Position numbers and translations under genes: made by a program. 64,000 nt of DNA from the NCBI GenBank assembly GCA_024362935.1, contig JANCRA010000028.1, forward strand, positions 9,420,476 through 9,484,475, written 5' to 3'. Below the pieces are notes generated by a model. It was given only the letters and a program-made list of their open reading frames with translations, searched no databases and had not been told where the DNA came from. This stretch comes from Setophaga petechia (taxonomy: Eukaryota; Chordata; Aves; Passeriformes; Parulidae). This document shows positions 23,901 through 38,900 of the stretch, in pieces (the first letter of the stretch is position 1; every line of letters starts with the position of its first letter).

Positions 23901-26900
23901 AGAGCTGTGTAGCTTGTCAAAGCCCTTTGTAGCTAACAAAGGGAATGGGTTCGTTTGTGCAATGTCTCCAAACTCTGTGTTTAAGGAAATGCTGAGTCTG
24001 TGACTCCAGCTCACAAAATAAGGAGCTGCATCAGATATAGTAGCTTGTATTTTTATGTATGTACATACATGCAAAATTATGGGGAAATATGTGTTTATCA
24101 AAAGCTGGGCAATTTTTTCCATTTCAGTTTATTTGGATTTAGCTGAGGTAGAGTAGGAACACATTATTTTAAATAAAGCTAGCACTGAAATAAGGGTGTC
24201 CATGCACCTTTTTTACACAAATATTTTTGGTGCCACTAAAATACCCCACTCGGGTTCTGTTGGCACAACTCTCTCATTCTACAAATAGCCTGTTTCAGAA
24301 ATGTCTAACAATTGTAGGAATAGCTGAATCTATCTTATTAACTGAAGGGAGTGGAATCTGACTATCCAGACTTTGAAAAGAAATTCTCTGAAGCCATCAC
24401 AGAGGTAATTGGGCTTGGTAATTACTGCATTAGCTGCAAGTTTATTAAGGGCCACAAAAGGAAATGCCATCTTGGTGACCTTTGAGGCTGCATTTCACAG
24501 CATGTTTTCTACATGAGAACAAATGATGAAACTTGACTATTTCTGCCAAGTGAGTGGTAGCTGTGGTGAAGATTTATGGCTGTAATCTGGTAATCTATGG
24601 GCCCAATCATACAGTTACAGAGCTGTGTGTCATTGACTCCAAAAGCCTGAAATGATCTAGCACTGTGTGGACTATGGTGAAGGAGTGCATTTTGTCATCT
24701 GCAAGGTTAGGAGAAATACAGCCTCTTTAGCAGACTGTAAAAGAGAGACAAGAGCTAATGTTTCTCAAAATAGCAGCCTGTTACACGAAATTTTACAAGA
24801 GTCAGAGAGCTAAGAAATGGGGACTGTCAGATTGGAAGCCATTATGATTTTCCTTTTTTGTACTGCTTCAATAATTACATAGATTTTCTATTTCTTTTTT
24901 TTGGAAATTATTTAAGTCATGCTCACTTCATCTCTCTCAGAACAGCAAACACAGAAGCAGACTAATAATGTAATATTGACATATTTAAGTGCTGGATTCT
25001 TTAGCTGAGAGCAGCCTGTTCAGAATGTATCATGCCTGTAATGTGCCTGTGTTCCCTTATCTTTGTGTCACATTTTATTCAACAGTCAAGAAGTGCTAAT
25101 AAAAAGTGCATATTTCAGTTGTTCTATTTTAGGTAAACATAACATGGTACACATTTTCTAAGCAATGCACATTTCTACAAATAGAAATCAGGGTGGCAAA
25201 CGCTTTGCTTCTCTTCTTAATTAACCTATCCTTGCCAAAACTGCTATGTTCTTCAGCATGAGCAAGGAATGAAACTGATGACTGAAAATTCAAATTAATG
25301 CTTTTTCTTCTGATCTTTTGGCTGAGAACGAGAGCAGCTTCCACCTACCATCTGATGCATTCCCTAGCAAGAGAAGCAGTGTCAGCCTGGGTCCACTGAA
25401 GCTACAGGGAGTGAGGGAACAACCACATTTATTTGTCTTTGCTTTGGAGCCAGCTCACCTGGGAAGGGGAGATGCTGCCCAGCCTGCAGCAGGTCTTGGC
25501 TCCTGCTCTGCCTGTCAAATCCAAGCTCTTAAATAGCTATTTAGAGCAGGGGCTGAGGTCCAAAAGACAGGCAGTGATGTGTAGATCACCTGAAATGTCA
25601 TGATTCCACATGACACATTTGCTCCCTTCTCCTCCCCACCTGCTCAGCCCACAGGTCTGTTTTAAATCAGTCTTTTCACCTCTCCCAAGACTCACAATTT
25701 AAGCAGAGCAGACACTGACAAAAACAGATTTATAATGAAGCTGGTGGCCATTAAATACCAGCCTTCCACCAGAGGTGACCTTATTGTAAAATGTTGTAGA
25801 GTGAATTTATTTTGACTTTGCCCATTCTCTACCTCATCTTGCACACTGCTAGCCAAGGCAGTGGTGGTGGGAGGTCTCAGAATAATGCCCACATCTCCCT
25901 TCATTACAGCTGCACTTCACATCCCAGCAGCCTCCAAGCCTCAGGGATATCACATTCATTACCTCTTTCAGAGACATGTATTTTACATATATGGCTGAAA
26001 GGTGATTAGAATCCCTGACACAACGGTGCTTTATCTGGAATGCAACCATGAAAAATACATGCCTAAAACAAAAAAGACATCCTACATCCTTCTCCTAATT
26101 GATTTAAGCTACAAAGACCAGCTGCAGTTTTCTCAGGGCACAGGAACTACCAGGAAGACACAAATTGCATGTTTTCAAATCTCCTCATAAAAACTGCTTG
26201 ACAGGGGGTTGAAAGCAGGGTTTTCTGCTTCTCAGATGTCCTAGTCCTGTGAATGTCATCAGTCAGCAGAAGCTCACGTGCCACCACCTGATCATAAAGA
26301 ACAGTTCTGTAACAACCCTCATTTCATGCTGCTGATTCCAGCCCACCATAAATCAGCCACACCAGGAGTAATGTTGGAAATAATTGTCTGCTCCAGAGCT
26401 CCTCTCTCCCAGCCCAGGTGCCACACAGCTGTAGCCACAGGCAGCCCTGTCCTGCTGCAGTGGGTTAGAGCAGCACCTCCAGCAGTGATGCTCCCTGAGT
26501 GCTTCAAAGATCTTTAATGCTGCACACTGCAACAGTGCAGTGGCTTTAAAAACATTATAAATGGAGTCAGCTCTACCTTGAACCAGATGCTCTCTGCAGA
26601 TGGAAAATGGGATAGCAACTGCTACTTCACTGAAAACTGCCTGGAAATGGAGCAGGTGATCCCAGCACTGATCCTCAGATGCTCAGTGCACTCTGATCCT
26701 TTCTCTCCCACCCTCTTTGTAATATCCACCTTTAATATCCAGCCCTGAGCAGGGTTTGCTGTCACTGATGGCTGTTTGTGCAGATGAATCAGCACAGCAC
26801 ATCTGATGTTTTGACTTCAGCCATGTTTGACCCCTGTGTTCTTTAGCCAGGTCTTACACAGCAACTTTGAATAATGTCCTGTTAAAACCTGGGGTCAAAA

Positions 26901-29900
26901 CTGTCCTGGGCTGGCTGTGCTGGTCCAGCCACCCTCAGTTAACAGCAGACACATCAGCCTTAGGGAACCCCAGGCACATCTCACACAGGAGCTTCATTCA
27001 GTCCAAAGCTGCTAAAAGAAAGTAGTAAAATTAAAAAAAAATATAGTTGTGTTCTGATGCAGAGCTACCTAGATTAGAAAAATCTTGTTGAAATCCAGAG
27101 TAGTGATAGAAATGCCCCAAATTACCAGCTAAATAAAAGTGGTTTGGGATATCTGATCCTTCTTATCAGGTTGGCCCAGCTGCACAATTTCCCATCTCCC
27201 AATTATACCAAAAGGCCCACACTTCCTCCTTCATTAATGCTTTTGAAGGATTTAATGAGTTACTTCATCAGGTTAATAAATCCCCTCAATAATTTTATTA
27301 CACTTGGATACAGTTATTCAAGAGGTGCAGCTAACAAATGATCATCATTTATATTTCTTGACAGAATAACTTCGTTAATAAATTTGGCCCATGAAATTCA
27401 GAATTCATAAATAAACTATGGGGAAATTGAATGTCTGTGTGGAGGAGGGGGTTTCCTCTTTCTGGTGAAGGTTCTATTGGAAATCCTCTCTCTGTGCAAT
27501 GACTCCAGGCTGAGGAGAGCTGCAGGAGGTTGGTGCCTTTTGGCAATGTCCTGCTTCCCACTGAGTGCTGAGGGGAGCCCAGCTGCTGCAGCTCATGTGC
27601 CACAGGACATAACCCATGTTCATTTGCTGCAGCACTCCCTCAGGTTTAAAATCCAGCCTCATCAAGGCTGCTCCATTCCTTGAGGCAAAGCTCCTTAGCT
27701 GATTTTGACCAGGTGCAGTGACACCATCAGAAATAAGCATTCTATTCTGGAAATTATTTTTAAACTGAATTGAATTGGTTGCCATGCCATTTTTTTTTTC
27801 TCCTGTGGCATTATAGTAAATGACATCATCAACAAAATAACCTTAGGGGCAAGGGTGTTTTCAGAATCTTAACCTCTGGATGGCCAGCAGTATTACAGCT
27901 TCCTATGACCAGATTAATAATATTTATGGTAGGTAGACTGCAAGAATGGGATCATACTATTTATTTACTTACTGTTGAAAGCCACCTCTGGCAAGAACAA
28001 ATTTCCCATTAATCACCACCTTATCTCTGTAAGAAAGAGTTACTCTCAAGGACATCTGTATTATTCCCATTGTTTTATTAATACAGGAATAGCTCTGCTG
28101 TGGATTTTTTGACATTGGACTTTATTTTTTTTCTAGATTTTCTTTTTAAAGGGGAGCAGAAATGCTTAAATAAACATTGAACTTTCTTAATATATGAACT
28201 ACCTAGGACTGCAACTATAGTGATAAGATCCCAGTATTTCCCTGAATATATTTTTATGCAAAGAAATTGCAAATCAGTATTTTCTTCTTCTTTTTTTTTA
28301 ATCAACTGAAACTCCAGTTATGAATTTTGAGTCTCTTCTGGGAGTGCAAATGACCTTGTTAAGTTGTGAGAGTGCCAGAAAAATGGTGCCCTCCAGTCCA
28401 GGGCGTCAGAGAAGTGAAGCCAATTTCTAAGCTCAGGTCTTGTAATAAAAAAATGCATATTTCTGTCTCCTTTCACATAGGCTTTAGCCAGCATTTGCAA
28501 CATTACCTATTGGGCTGCAGGATGATTTGTTTTTCTACTTTTTCAAGAGCACTACATCATATATTTTCAGCTTTAAAAAAGAAATCATTGTAGATGCAGC
28601 AGAGGACAATATCAGCAAAATTCCCTTTCATGTGAGAAAAGCATTAGTGGAAAGCCTTCCACAAACCTTATGCAGTACCAGAATGAGGTGCTTGTGCCAG
28701 TAGAAAGGGTAGCAATTAATGTTAATTTGCTGTTTAATTAGGTGTCCAGTACAGAACAATGGTGAGACACCTGTGTGGGTGGGAGCAGCCCCAGACTGTC
28801 AGGTGGGCACAGCCACTCCTGCCTCCCAAACTGCAATGACTGCAGCCTGTCAGATGTGCCTTAGGCAGTGATTTGTTTGCAGAGTGAAAGGTGTGCTTGC
28901 AAACACAGTCAAGGGCTCTGTCCCCTGTCCTGCTGCTCAGCCCAGACTGTGGGGTGTGAGGATGCTGTGGGAGGAGTGCCAGCCCTGCAGCTGGCTTTGT
29001 GTGGCTCCAGCAGCCAGCCCTGCTCAGCTGTGCCCTGCTGAGAGCTGGCACCCCCTGCCAAACCCACAGTGAGAAACACCCCAGTGACAGGGGCTTCCTT
29101 CAGCACTGCCAAAAAACCCCACAGCATTTCCATCTTCCTGCATTTCAATGTTTGAGTTAATAACATTTATGGGGCAGCATGGGAAGATGAACTTAAATAC
29201 ATCATTTGTCCTCTCAGGATACTGAATTACACCATTACTGAGAGAGATACAGAGAAATGTGTCCAAGAAACAGAACATAGTTTGCACAATTTGTTTTGCA
29301 TTTCCCACATCCTGCAACAAGAACAGGGCAGTCAGGCTCCTTAATGATCATAATGTATGTACAGAAAGAGCAGCTCCCTGAGGGCTCCTGATTAATCAGG
29401 AAAATGCTCATTTGTTCTGGCAGAAGTGATGTGCATCTAGGCAGGGCAAATGATGAACCCTAAGTGCACACATCAGCCATCAAGGCCCAAAAGTTTCCAT
29501 TCACTGAACTCATTTTCCCTCTAAGAAATAACACTCCACATCTCAGCACTTGTTCTTGTCCCAGTTCCATGAGGGTTTGGTCTGACAAAGGCAGAAAGAG
29601 GCCCCACATCCATTTCAGAGACTCTGAGTGCACTGAGCTCCCAAATGAAGATATTTCTGCTGCTTGCTCAGATACCCCATTCAGGGGAGGACAGGAGGCC
29701 TCAGCTGCTGTATCTGATCACTGTGCAAGAGACTTGGGAACAAGTTGGAAGATTTAAAGGATTTTTCACCAGCTGATCTAAATCCCTGCCTGTTTTGTAG
29801 TCCCCAAGAAGCTGCCCACTGATTGCAATCCTTCCTCCACTCCATCACAGCCATATTAATTCTGTGGTTTGCCACAGCTGTTGCCATCTAGAAGTTTGCA

Positions 29901-32900
29901 GTGTGGCATTTGAAATCTTTATTTCAGATTTTATTTTCTATTCTGAGTTGGAAGTTTGCTAGTAATGAGGTGAATCCTCTGTGCCTGACACGTATTTCCC
30001 TTGGTGTTCATTTTTAAATTAGCCACAGAAAGGACAAACTAAAAGCAGATGTGTCATATTTTTCCTCTGTGTGTTTGGAAGCTCACTCATGGAAATATCT
30101 TTGTCAGATAAATGAATTCCAGGTTACTGGGATAAACAGATGCAATAAAATACTCATGTGTAGAAGAAACTCTTACAAAAATGTGATCCAACAACTCTTC
30201 AAGGAAATTGCCATGTAAGAGATCCAGCTTTGAGGCTTACCTCAGGCTTTTGCATAACATGATAGTTTGTACTTTAAACTGGAGAAAATGTGATGGGATC
30301 TTTTGATATTTTTCCTCTTGCTTTTTCAATTTCATGGGATCAGCAGAAAGGGAAGGGAACCAAAGCTGAACTAATGCTGTGCTTTTGCTTCCACCACTGC
30401 CTGAGCACATGGCAGGAATTTATTGGTGGAGAACTGAGTATCTGCCACCCTTCTTATGGGCATCTCACAGTTGCCAGAAAATGTGGATTTTGGACTTGTT
30501 TTCAGCATAACATGAGAAAGAGGAACACCAGAAATAAATGAGAAGGCTGAAATATAATCAAAAACCAGTAGTTATTTAGTTTGGCTACTGATTTATTAAT
30601 GTATTATAGTTAAGCACTGAGGAATAAACCCTCACTTAAAAATGTTCCTCAGCTCTAGGCAGGATTATTTACAGGAAATAAAAACAGTTAAAGAATTAGA
30701 ATGAAATCCTGCACGTACTGAGGCAACAGAAATGTTGCCACCGACCTCATTAGGCCAAGTTTTAGCCCCAGATATCTACAAAGAACCACAATTCTCTTGC
30801 AGTGTGACTGGCAGATTAATATCTGACAACACCACTTTATCTTTCCCTACAGAATCCTTAATTTTTATGCAGCCAGCCTAAAAACTTTGCTCCACAAGTT
30901 TGTGTTTCAGTGCAAAGCAGGCAATGTTCCCTGCTCCTTTCTGGCTGTTTGCTCCCTGTCACCATTCCCATTTGGCTTAAGCACCTCCTGAAATTATTAT
31001 TTTGCCTTCATGTCCCTTACAAGAATATTTTTCCTCTGAGGTATCTGCTTCTTCAGCAGCAATTTTAAGGCTTTTCAGGCTACAGAAGAAATATAAAATA
31101 AACTCTGTGCTCATATATATCATGAAGAGCATGATCCTTTAACCCTGTCCTTGGAAAGCCCATCAGCATTTGCTGTACTTCAGTGATTCCCCATATGCTT
31201 TTGCAAGGAGCATTTTGCACCTGCCAGCACAACACAGGACAAGCAGCAGCATTGCAGGAGGAAACATTAACTAATTTACACAAAGCCTTAGGTGGTCCAT
31301 TAGCCCTTCATGAAAATAGGAATGGTAATTACTGCATCCACGGACAGAATTAAATTTGATGGACTACAAAGAAGCAATGAGTGAAACAATTAACAACAAA
31401 GGCCGAGTAAACTGCTCTGATGGGGAGCCATGGCCTGGCTGGATGGCTCTGGCAGCTCGGGTTTCCCTCTGCTGTCCCCAGGGATGTGCCCACCCCAAAG
31501 TTTCCACTCAGTGCAGACAGGTGAGCTCCTGTCAGTCACTGCACCTGCTGATCTACTGCAGGTCAACAGCCAAATAACCTGCTCAGCACAGGAGTACCCT
31601 TCTAGCATCATTAACTCCATCAATCCATTCTTTCTCCTGTGTCTCTGGACACATGGCTGCTCCTCCAAGCCTGATGCCATTTTAGGAGGATGCAGCTCAG
31701 TGGAGCACCACTGCCAAGGGGGCAATGCAGCAGATGCTGTCCCAAAAGCCTGATGGAATAGCTGCTCCACAGGCTTTAGTTCATTAAGGTAATTGCAACT
31801 GCTCTGTGGCACAGTGCACAGTTACATTTGGGATGGCAAAATCCATCCAAAAGAAAAGCATCTCCCCTCTGCAGCTCTGCAGCCAGGCAGGTTAATTGTG
31901 AGTACTTTGCAGTGCCTGTGGTGAGGCAGGAGCCTGGGGGGCTCTGTCACAGCTTCCGTCCACAATTTGATTTAATGCCCTCCATGAACAATTGCATCTC
32001 AGTGCTTGTAATAAGGAAATGTCATAAAGGTACCTGCTGCCTGCTCCAACATCTTTTGGCTTTGACAGGTCAAATTTACAGCTTTAATTCAGCTGCCTGG
32101 AAGCTTGATATTCTGTCCACACACAGGGAAGGGCTGACAGAACAATATTTTATAAAAGTTCACCTGTGTTCAGCAACTCATGGAGGATATAACCCCTTGG
32201 ACCTTGTGAAATGACTTGCAGACAAATTTCCACTTCTGATTGTCCAGGGGCAAATTACAAAGTTCTAATCAAATCCCAGTGTGCCTGGAATGTTTTGCTT
32301 CTGTAGCATAAAGAGTTGAACTTTCAGCAGCTTGAACAAGTTCTCAGTGGGGCTCTCTCAGCTGTGAGCATCCCCAGCTGGAGGAGGAAAGAGCCCTTCA
32401 AAGCAAGTTTGATCTCCCTGCTCCTGATACCCAGGTGAGAGAAACCCCCCAAAGCAGCACAGCTGAAATGCAGAACTAAATGTGTCCCTGTGGAAGCCTC
32501 TGGACAAGCCAGCTGTGAGATTTCTGTGCTGTGCCAGTGGCTGCCGTGCCCAGGACAGTGCTGAGCACAGCAGGTGGGCATGGGAGGAGTTCCCCAGGCC
32601 CTGCCCAGCTGCTCTTTGGCACTCTGCTCCTCCTGCAGCCCCATTTACATCCCCAGCTCTGTTGCTGCTGTGCTCCAGGGGTCACGCTGGGGAATGTCAC
32701 AAACTGCAGGCACTGCAAACGTCCCCAGTCTGGAGATGCAGCTGTTTAATGAGCCCTGCTGTCATTACAGCAAAATGACTCAAGGACTTCCTTAAAAAAG
32801 CCTCTTATTTATAGTATCATAGATTACCTTAATGTCTTTGAACTGGGAATACTGCACAAATATTACAAGATAGTCCTGAAATTACACACTTTGAAATACT

Positions 32901-35900
32901 GCACAAATTTTACAAGATAGTCCTGAAATAATGGGAATTTAAACAGATTCTAACAAGGAAAACATAAATATTGGATGGAAAGAGGAAAAGCATTGGTTGA
33001 AGTCTTTGGCAAAAGGAGTGTTCTTAGGTAAAGGAGTTTCACAGCACATCTTGCACATGGGAGTCAGTGCAAGTGTGTACTCTGGCACAACTTTTGCATT
33101 GTACCAGTTTTTATTTTATGGCATTAGTTTTGGTTTGTGCTTTAATCTGTAGTGGAGAGATGGGAAATTTGGTTTTTACCAACCTCTGTGTGTCAGTTCA
33201 GGCTTTCTTGTGCCAGATAAACACAATCTAGAAGAACTACAGCTACACATCCCTTGTTAGAACAAGAAAAATATTTGAAGTGGTGAATAAAGGAGATATC
33301 TGAGGCATGCTGATTTAAACCTGGCCAGGTCCTTGTGTTCCTACAGGGGATAATTATAGGTGAAATCTTCAACAGAACTGTATTAATCAGAGTGGGATCA
33401 TCTGCCAGTGCCCTTCCCATCAAAACTCAACCAGCAGCAAGGAAATGAAGCAGTAATGACAGGGCTTCCATTTAGCCACTAAAGATCTTTTCTTAGGTAT
33501 CCATATTTTAATGAGATTTGCGTGCTTTTTAAAGTAGGAGACGTTTTGATGATCTTAGATACAGTCTCTAATTAAACATTCTGTAATTAACCTTGGTTTA
33601 TCTATGTCAAATGCCAAGGAATTTGAGCAAGCCAGGTTAAGCCCTGCTTTAAGACATTCAGGGAAGGCAGTGTCTAACACCAGGTTTCCAAAGCAGGACA
33701 GAAGGGTGTCCCTGCAGCACAGATCCCTGCTCTGTGGAGCACAGCAAGGACAGCCCAGGCTGGTGGTGCTGTGTCAGGGCTGGAGGGCTGGATGTGCTCC
33801 CAGCCCAGCAGCCCATCAGCCTCTTCCCCTGGCTTGGTTGGAAATTCTTGCCTGTCTTGACTCATTCAATTTTTCCCCAACCTTTGATGAGATTCCCATA
33901 TGGGATGTGGCATCTGTGAGCCACAGATTACTTTAATCTGAAAAGAATGGTTTGGAAAATATACAGACAACATAAATATACTGAGTTTTGAATGTCTTCA
34001 TTCTTGCATGCCAGTGTATAACATTGCATCCCAGAAAAATACATTTAAAATAATAATTGTAATGAATTTGTAGAGGGTCTGGCTCCTGTTTCACAGACAG
34101 ATCTATGCCATACTCTCCCTTGCTACATCTGTGAAACATCCATTATTTTTCCATGGTGTAAATGATCTCATTTCTGTTGCTTTCCCTGCAACACAATGCC
34201 ACGTTCATTCCTCCTTCGAAAATTTCAGAAGAGAAGCAATTTGTAAGAATGACAGGAAAATGGCTTCTCATCTGTGTACACCACAGCAATCTGACACACA
34301 GAAAGAGGCCCTGGTGACTTACACAAATCCTAATTCCCACTGAGCTTCAAGCAGTCCAGATTTAAAAAGAAAAAAAAATAAAAATCCAAACTGACATCAA
34401 CCAATTTGATCATAAAGATTCTAATTCAGCACAGGTTAATTGAGAAGTCAGATTTACTGCTATCACTTCTGGAGAGGAGGGAGATAAGGGAACACAATGA
34501 CTCTTTATCAACAATATGGGACTTCATTTAAAGAGAGAGCATTAGGTTACAGGCTGGAAGATTAGTAGCAATCAGCCCACTCTCAGAAAAGAAAATGCAC
34601 TGGGTGATGAAGATAGAAGGCAGGAAGCTGGGTGCATAGAAATGAGGTTTGATGCCAAATATTACTGGTCAGATCTGAGCTATCTGTCAAGCTGGCACTG
34701 ATCATTGCTGATGCACAATTATTATTACTCACCTGTGATCAGGTCATTTACCACTACCAAGCCAATGGCTCCTCCCACCCATTTCATTTGTTAATGGCAT
34801 TTTAATGAAAAAAAACTCCATCTAATACCTCTTTGAGATGACTAACCATTGTGTAATAGTACATAATGGTATATGAAATACATTTTCTTTTTCCCAATCA
34901 CCCATAAAAGATATCAGCTGTTATTCTGTTCCTTAGCCACAACCCCATAAATCTGAGTGCAGTTCTGCCTTTAGAGGTGGCAGGCTTATTTTTCCTTTTT
35001 CTTTGTGTGCCATGTGTTTTCCATACCAAAAGTGCCTGTTTTGTTGCAAGTGACAGAAGGAGAATTTAAAGGGATGCTGGAGGATCATAAAGACTCCCTT
35101 CTATCCAATCCCAAGCATGCATTCACCTTACTGTTCTGCTGACTAAAGAATTAGAAACTATTAATATTGTCTCTGCTGGCAGGTCAGAAAAATACTTATT
35201 CTGTAGTAGAGCAGATTAATCCAAAGGGGAAAATAACCCTGCAAAGCTCTGCAAAAGCTGCTGTCTAACCAATCCACTTTCCAAAGCCAGATGTTTCCAA
35301 TCTGTTTCAGTGTTAATCTCATGATATGTCTTTTTATGCCCACTGAAATGATTTCAGCATATATTGAGCTATTAGAGAATTCATATCGTAAGGGCAGCTC
35401 TTATTTATGGAGGAGCTTTTTGGATGAAACCCTGTCAGTGTTTGTGAGCCTTGTGCTCCTGGTCATTATTGAGGCATGTTGGGACCTCTCCCCATGAGGT
35501 TTTTCCATGGGCTCTGTCTGGACACTGCCCAGCTTTGGGCACTCCTTATAAAGACACTCCTGGTGAAATCAGAGGCAGGATAACAGTGGGGCAGTGGGCA
35601 GAGGTTGAGGTCAGAGGTGCAGTTTTTCACAGCCTGTGATGGGTATGGAAAGCAGATTTACAAATGAAGGCACTGCAAGCCAGGCTGAGATCTACTCCAG
35701 CAAAACCAGGGTAACCATGAAAGGTGGTTGTAGCTACCCAGTTGTCCTGAAAACTGGAGGGATTTTTTTCCTTCTCTCACACACACACACCTCCTTAGAT
35801 CTTTTCTTAGCCTGACTTTGGTCTCCTCTGATAAAGAGCTGGTTTGAAATACAGCAGGCAGACTGTGAGTTCTTAGCCAAGACCCCTTCCATGACAGGTG

Positions 35901-38900
35901 CTGATGGGCTCTGCTGTGGAGAATAATGGCTTGTGAGAGGAAGGTCACAGGAAGGGTCAGGAGGCAGCTCAGAAAACCTTGCACTTCATGTCAAGGATCT
36001 TAAAGGGTCTGGGAGGGCTGCAAAAACTTTCCTCTGGGGCTGCTCACTGACAGATCAGTGTCTTGGTTATAAACTGATTTTGATAAATCATGTTGATCTA
36101 CAGTTTGCATGGAGCTTTAAGAGAGCAGGTGGTGAGCCATGCATTCCTGTGGCATCCTAGAGCAAATCCACAGGGAAAAACGTGGATTATGCCTTGCTGT
36201 GTGTCCTGCTGGCACACAGGACAAGGGAGCAGGACCATCTGAGAGCAGCACCCCAACACCAGGAGCTGCCCAGCCTTCAAGTGCCACTTTCTCTTCCCAT
36301 TTTGGGAATCTCCACAGACATCCCAGCTCCCCAAGGGCCATTTAACCCCTGAATCCTTCAGCAAAGCCTCTGCCTAACAAGCAGGCAGCAGAGTCTGTCT
36401 GTGGGAACTGGCTGGCAGAGAATACGTGCAGTACTCTGCATCTGTGCTTCCCCACACAGGGTGAGGAGTTTATCGTGGGGCTTAAGGATGATTCCTTTCT
36501 AAGTGTGGTATGAGATGAGGAAGAGGAATCAGTTTGAAATTAAAATGAGGATTTTTCAACTTGTCCTTAATATTTATAAGGCTCCTTTTGCCTTACAGAC
36601 AAAATCCTCAAGGAGAAGATGGAAAGCTGTTCATCCTTATTTCTTGTGCCTTTAGTTCAGCTTCTCATTGTTTGTATTATTCTAAGCAAAATAACAGTTC
36701 TGGAAATGCAGTCATTTAAAAAATCCAGTCTACTAAGCCTTAAACAGCAGAGACATGTCCTGCTATGTTTGTTCCTTTGTTGTTGCTATGGCATTACCAC
36801 ACATTTTTCCATGTAGGAAAGGAAATCCCCTGGAGACCAGATAATAAAGGCTTGAATTTCCAGGGCACAGTGTCCCTCTCGCCTCTTGACCTGTTTGACA
36901 CCCTCTTTCACCAAACCTGCATTCACTGAATCCAAATAAACAGCCAGCCATCAAAGGAAATACTTAAAAAGGATTGTTCATGGTTAGCCTTGATGAAATA
37001 TACATTGGAAAACCTGCATTTTAATCACGTTTGGAGTTCTGCATTTCAAAAATGGTTTTGTTTAACTACATCAGACTTGTCATTCAGGGAAGTTTCCTTC
37101 CGTAGGATGCCTGCATTTCAAATTCAAGTTAACCAAACCCAAACAAATTTCCCAGGAGGCTGCAACAAACCAGACAAGTGTCTCACACACTCAGCTCTGA
37201 CCTCTGTGCTGTACCAGGTGTATCCCTGCTCTCTGCAAGATTCCAAGATGCTGCATGTTTATACAACATCCCCAGTTCTCAACAGGGTGTCGTGGGGATT
37301 CATCAAAATCCCTGCACGTCACTTGTTGGAACAAGCTGTGGCTGGAGCTCCCCACTTGGCTCAACATCAGTTTGCAAAGATTAATCCTGTGTCCCTGTCA
37401 GCCTGTCCTGCCCTGATCATCCTGGGCTGCACAGAATTGTTGTGCCTTGTTTTATCTTAGACATAACTCTTTCATGGTGCTACCTGAAATTATCCTTTGC
37501 ATGTAAGTTAGAATTGATGAATGAATACAAGTTTGTTAAATGCTCCAGGACATTTATCCTGGGTGAATTTTTCAGTACTATCATCTTCAGCTTATTTTAA
37601 TGAAGATCTAGCTATAATCTGAGCAAAGTGTCACCTACTGATGCAGTAATTAGGAGAAAATGTGCACTTCATAACTGACTAAAGAGCAAATATCTCAGAC
37701 AGGACTGTTTGATGCAAAATGATGAGGTTGTTTTGGGCCAAACTTCTTGGGCATCATTTGCTGTGTCTCCCACTGCTGTCATTTTTGTGTGACACAGTTC
37801 AAAGGCACAGGCAGATTGAAAGGGCCTTGTATCCTCTCATCTCTTGAAGCCACACATCCCTGTTGCACACAGGATATTGCAGCCAGAGCACACAGCCAGC
37901 CAGCACAGGATAATCACAGGCAACGTGCAGCTTGTGGCCTTCCAAATTCCTCAGCCAGCACAGGAAAACAACAGCAGCCTCACAGACTTAATGGACTTCT
38001 AATGCATTTGATGGATTCTGCATCAGCAGTTTCTAATGGAACATCTAAAGAGGGAAAATTCCCTTTCCATTGAGATTCTGAGGAGAAAATGAACTGACAG
38101 TGCAAAGGTTCCTCTTTGCAGCATTGGATGCTGTGCAGGAGAACTCAGGGGCCAGACCAGAGTCTTCATCTCTTCTGGAACATCCCTGAGCTCTCCAGGG
38201 TCAGAACTGAGCTGGGTCTGAGCCACAGCAGATAGCAGAGGCAAAAGGCAGCAGAAAATTGTGACCTCCTTGGTCAGGACCACTGAGCTCAACTCCCCAG
38301 AGCTGGTGAAGAGGAAGCACAGAAACAGGGGCTGGAAATCTGCTCCTATGGCCACAGGGAAGCTGTGCCTCTAGACAGAGTTCTGCAGTTATCAGGAGGA
38401 AGACAAAGCCTTAAATTCCTTTGTTGAATCCATATAGGCAGCAGTGTGACATTCCTCCTAGTCACATATCCTTGACTTTCTTACTTTTGCATAATCTTTG
38501 AACTTCAGCTATTGATAAATAAATTGGTTTACAGAGCAGAGAGTAAATCACCATTCAGTGCTGAGCTGCTATTGTGTCACTCATTTGTAAGGCAGCTTTC
38601 AAGCTTTTTTTAAAAATCAGTTTGGCTTGACATTTTGTTTTCCTACTGTTATTTATGAGCTCTATCTTATGAATGGATTATGTAAAATAGTTTAATTCCA
38701 GTTGTTGCAATTTCTCAGATGTCATCACACAAAAGCTTGCTTTGAGTAGAACACTCAGGTCCAGATTTTGGTCTCAGCTGTGCTGATAACAAATTAGACC
38801 ATCATCCACAGGGATCAGAAGGGTTTTCCTCAGATTTACAACTGTTATGAGCTTTTTAGGAAGAACATTTGAGCAATACTCTGCACAGAGAAAGCAAAGG

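Larger units (their letters stand above)
17977..30000 (-). other. LHFPL7: LHFPL7 intron, 3' portion
   Basis: This is intronic with respect to the LHFPL gene. It is mostly AT-rich, with a GC-richer patch near 19.5-20.6 kb holding a CR1 fragment and a CpG-bearing block at 21.06-21.30 kb. Apart from these I saw no exon or RNA gene. Open frames here are short and unsupported. Confidence 0.55.
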
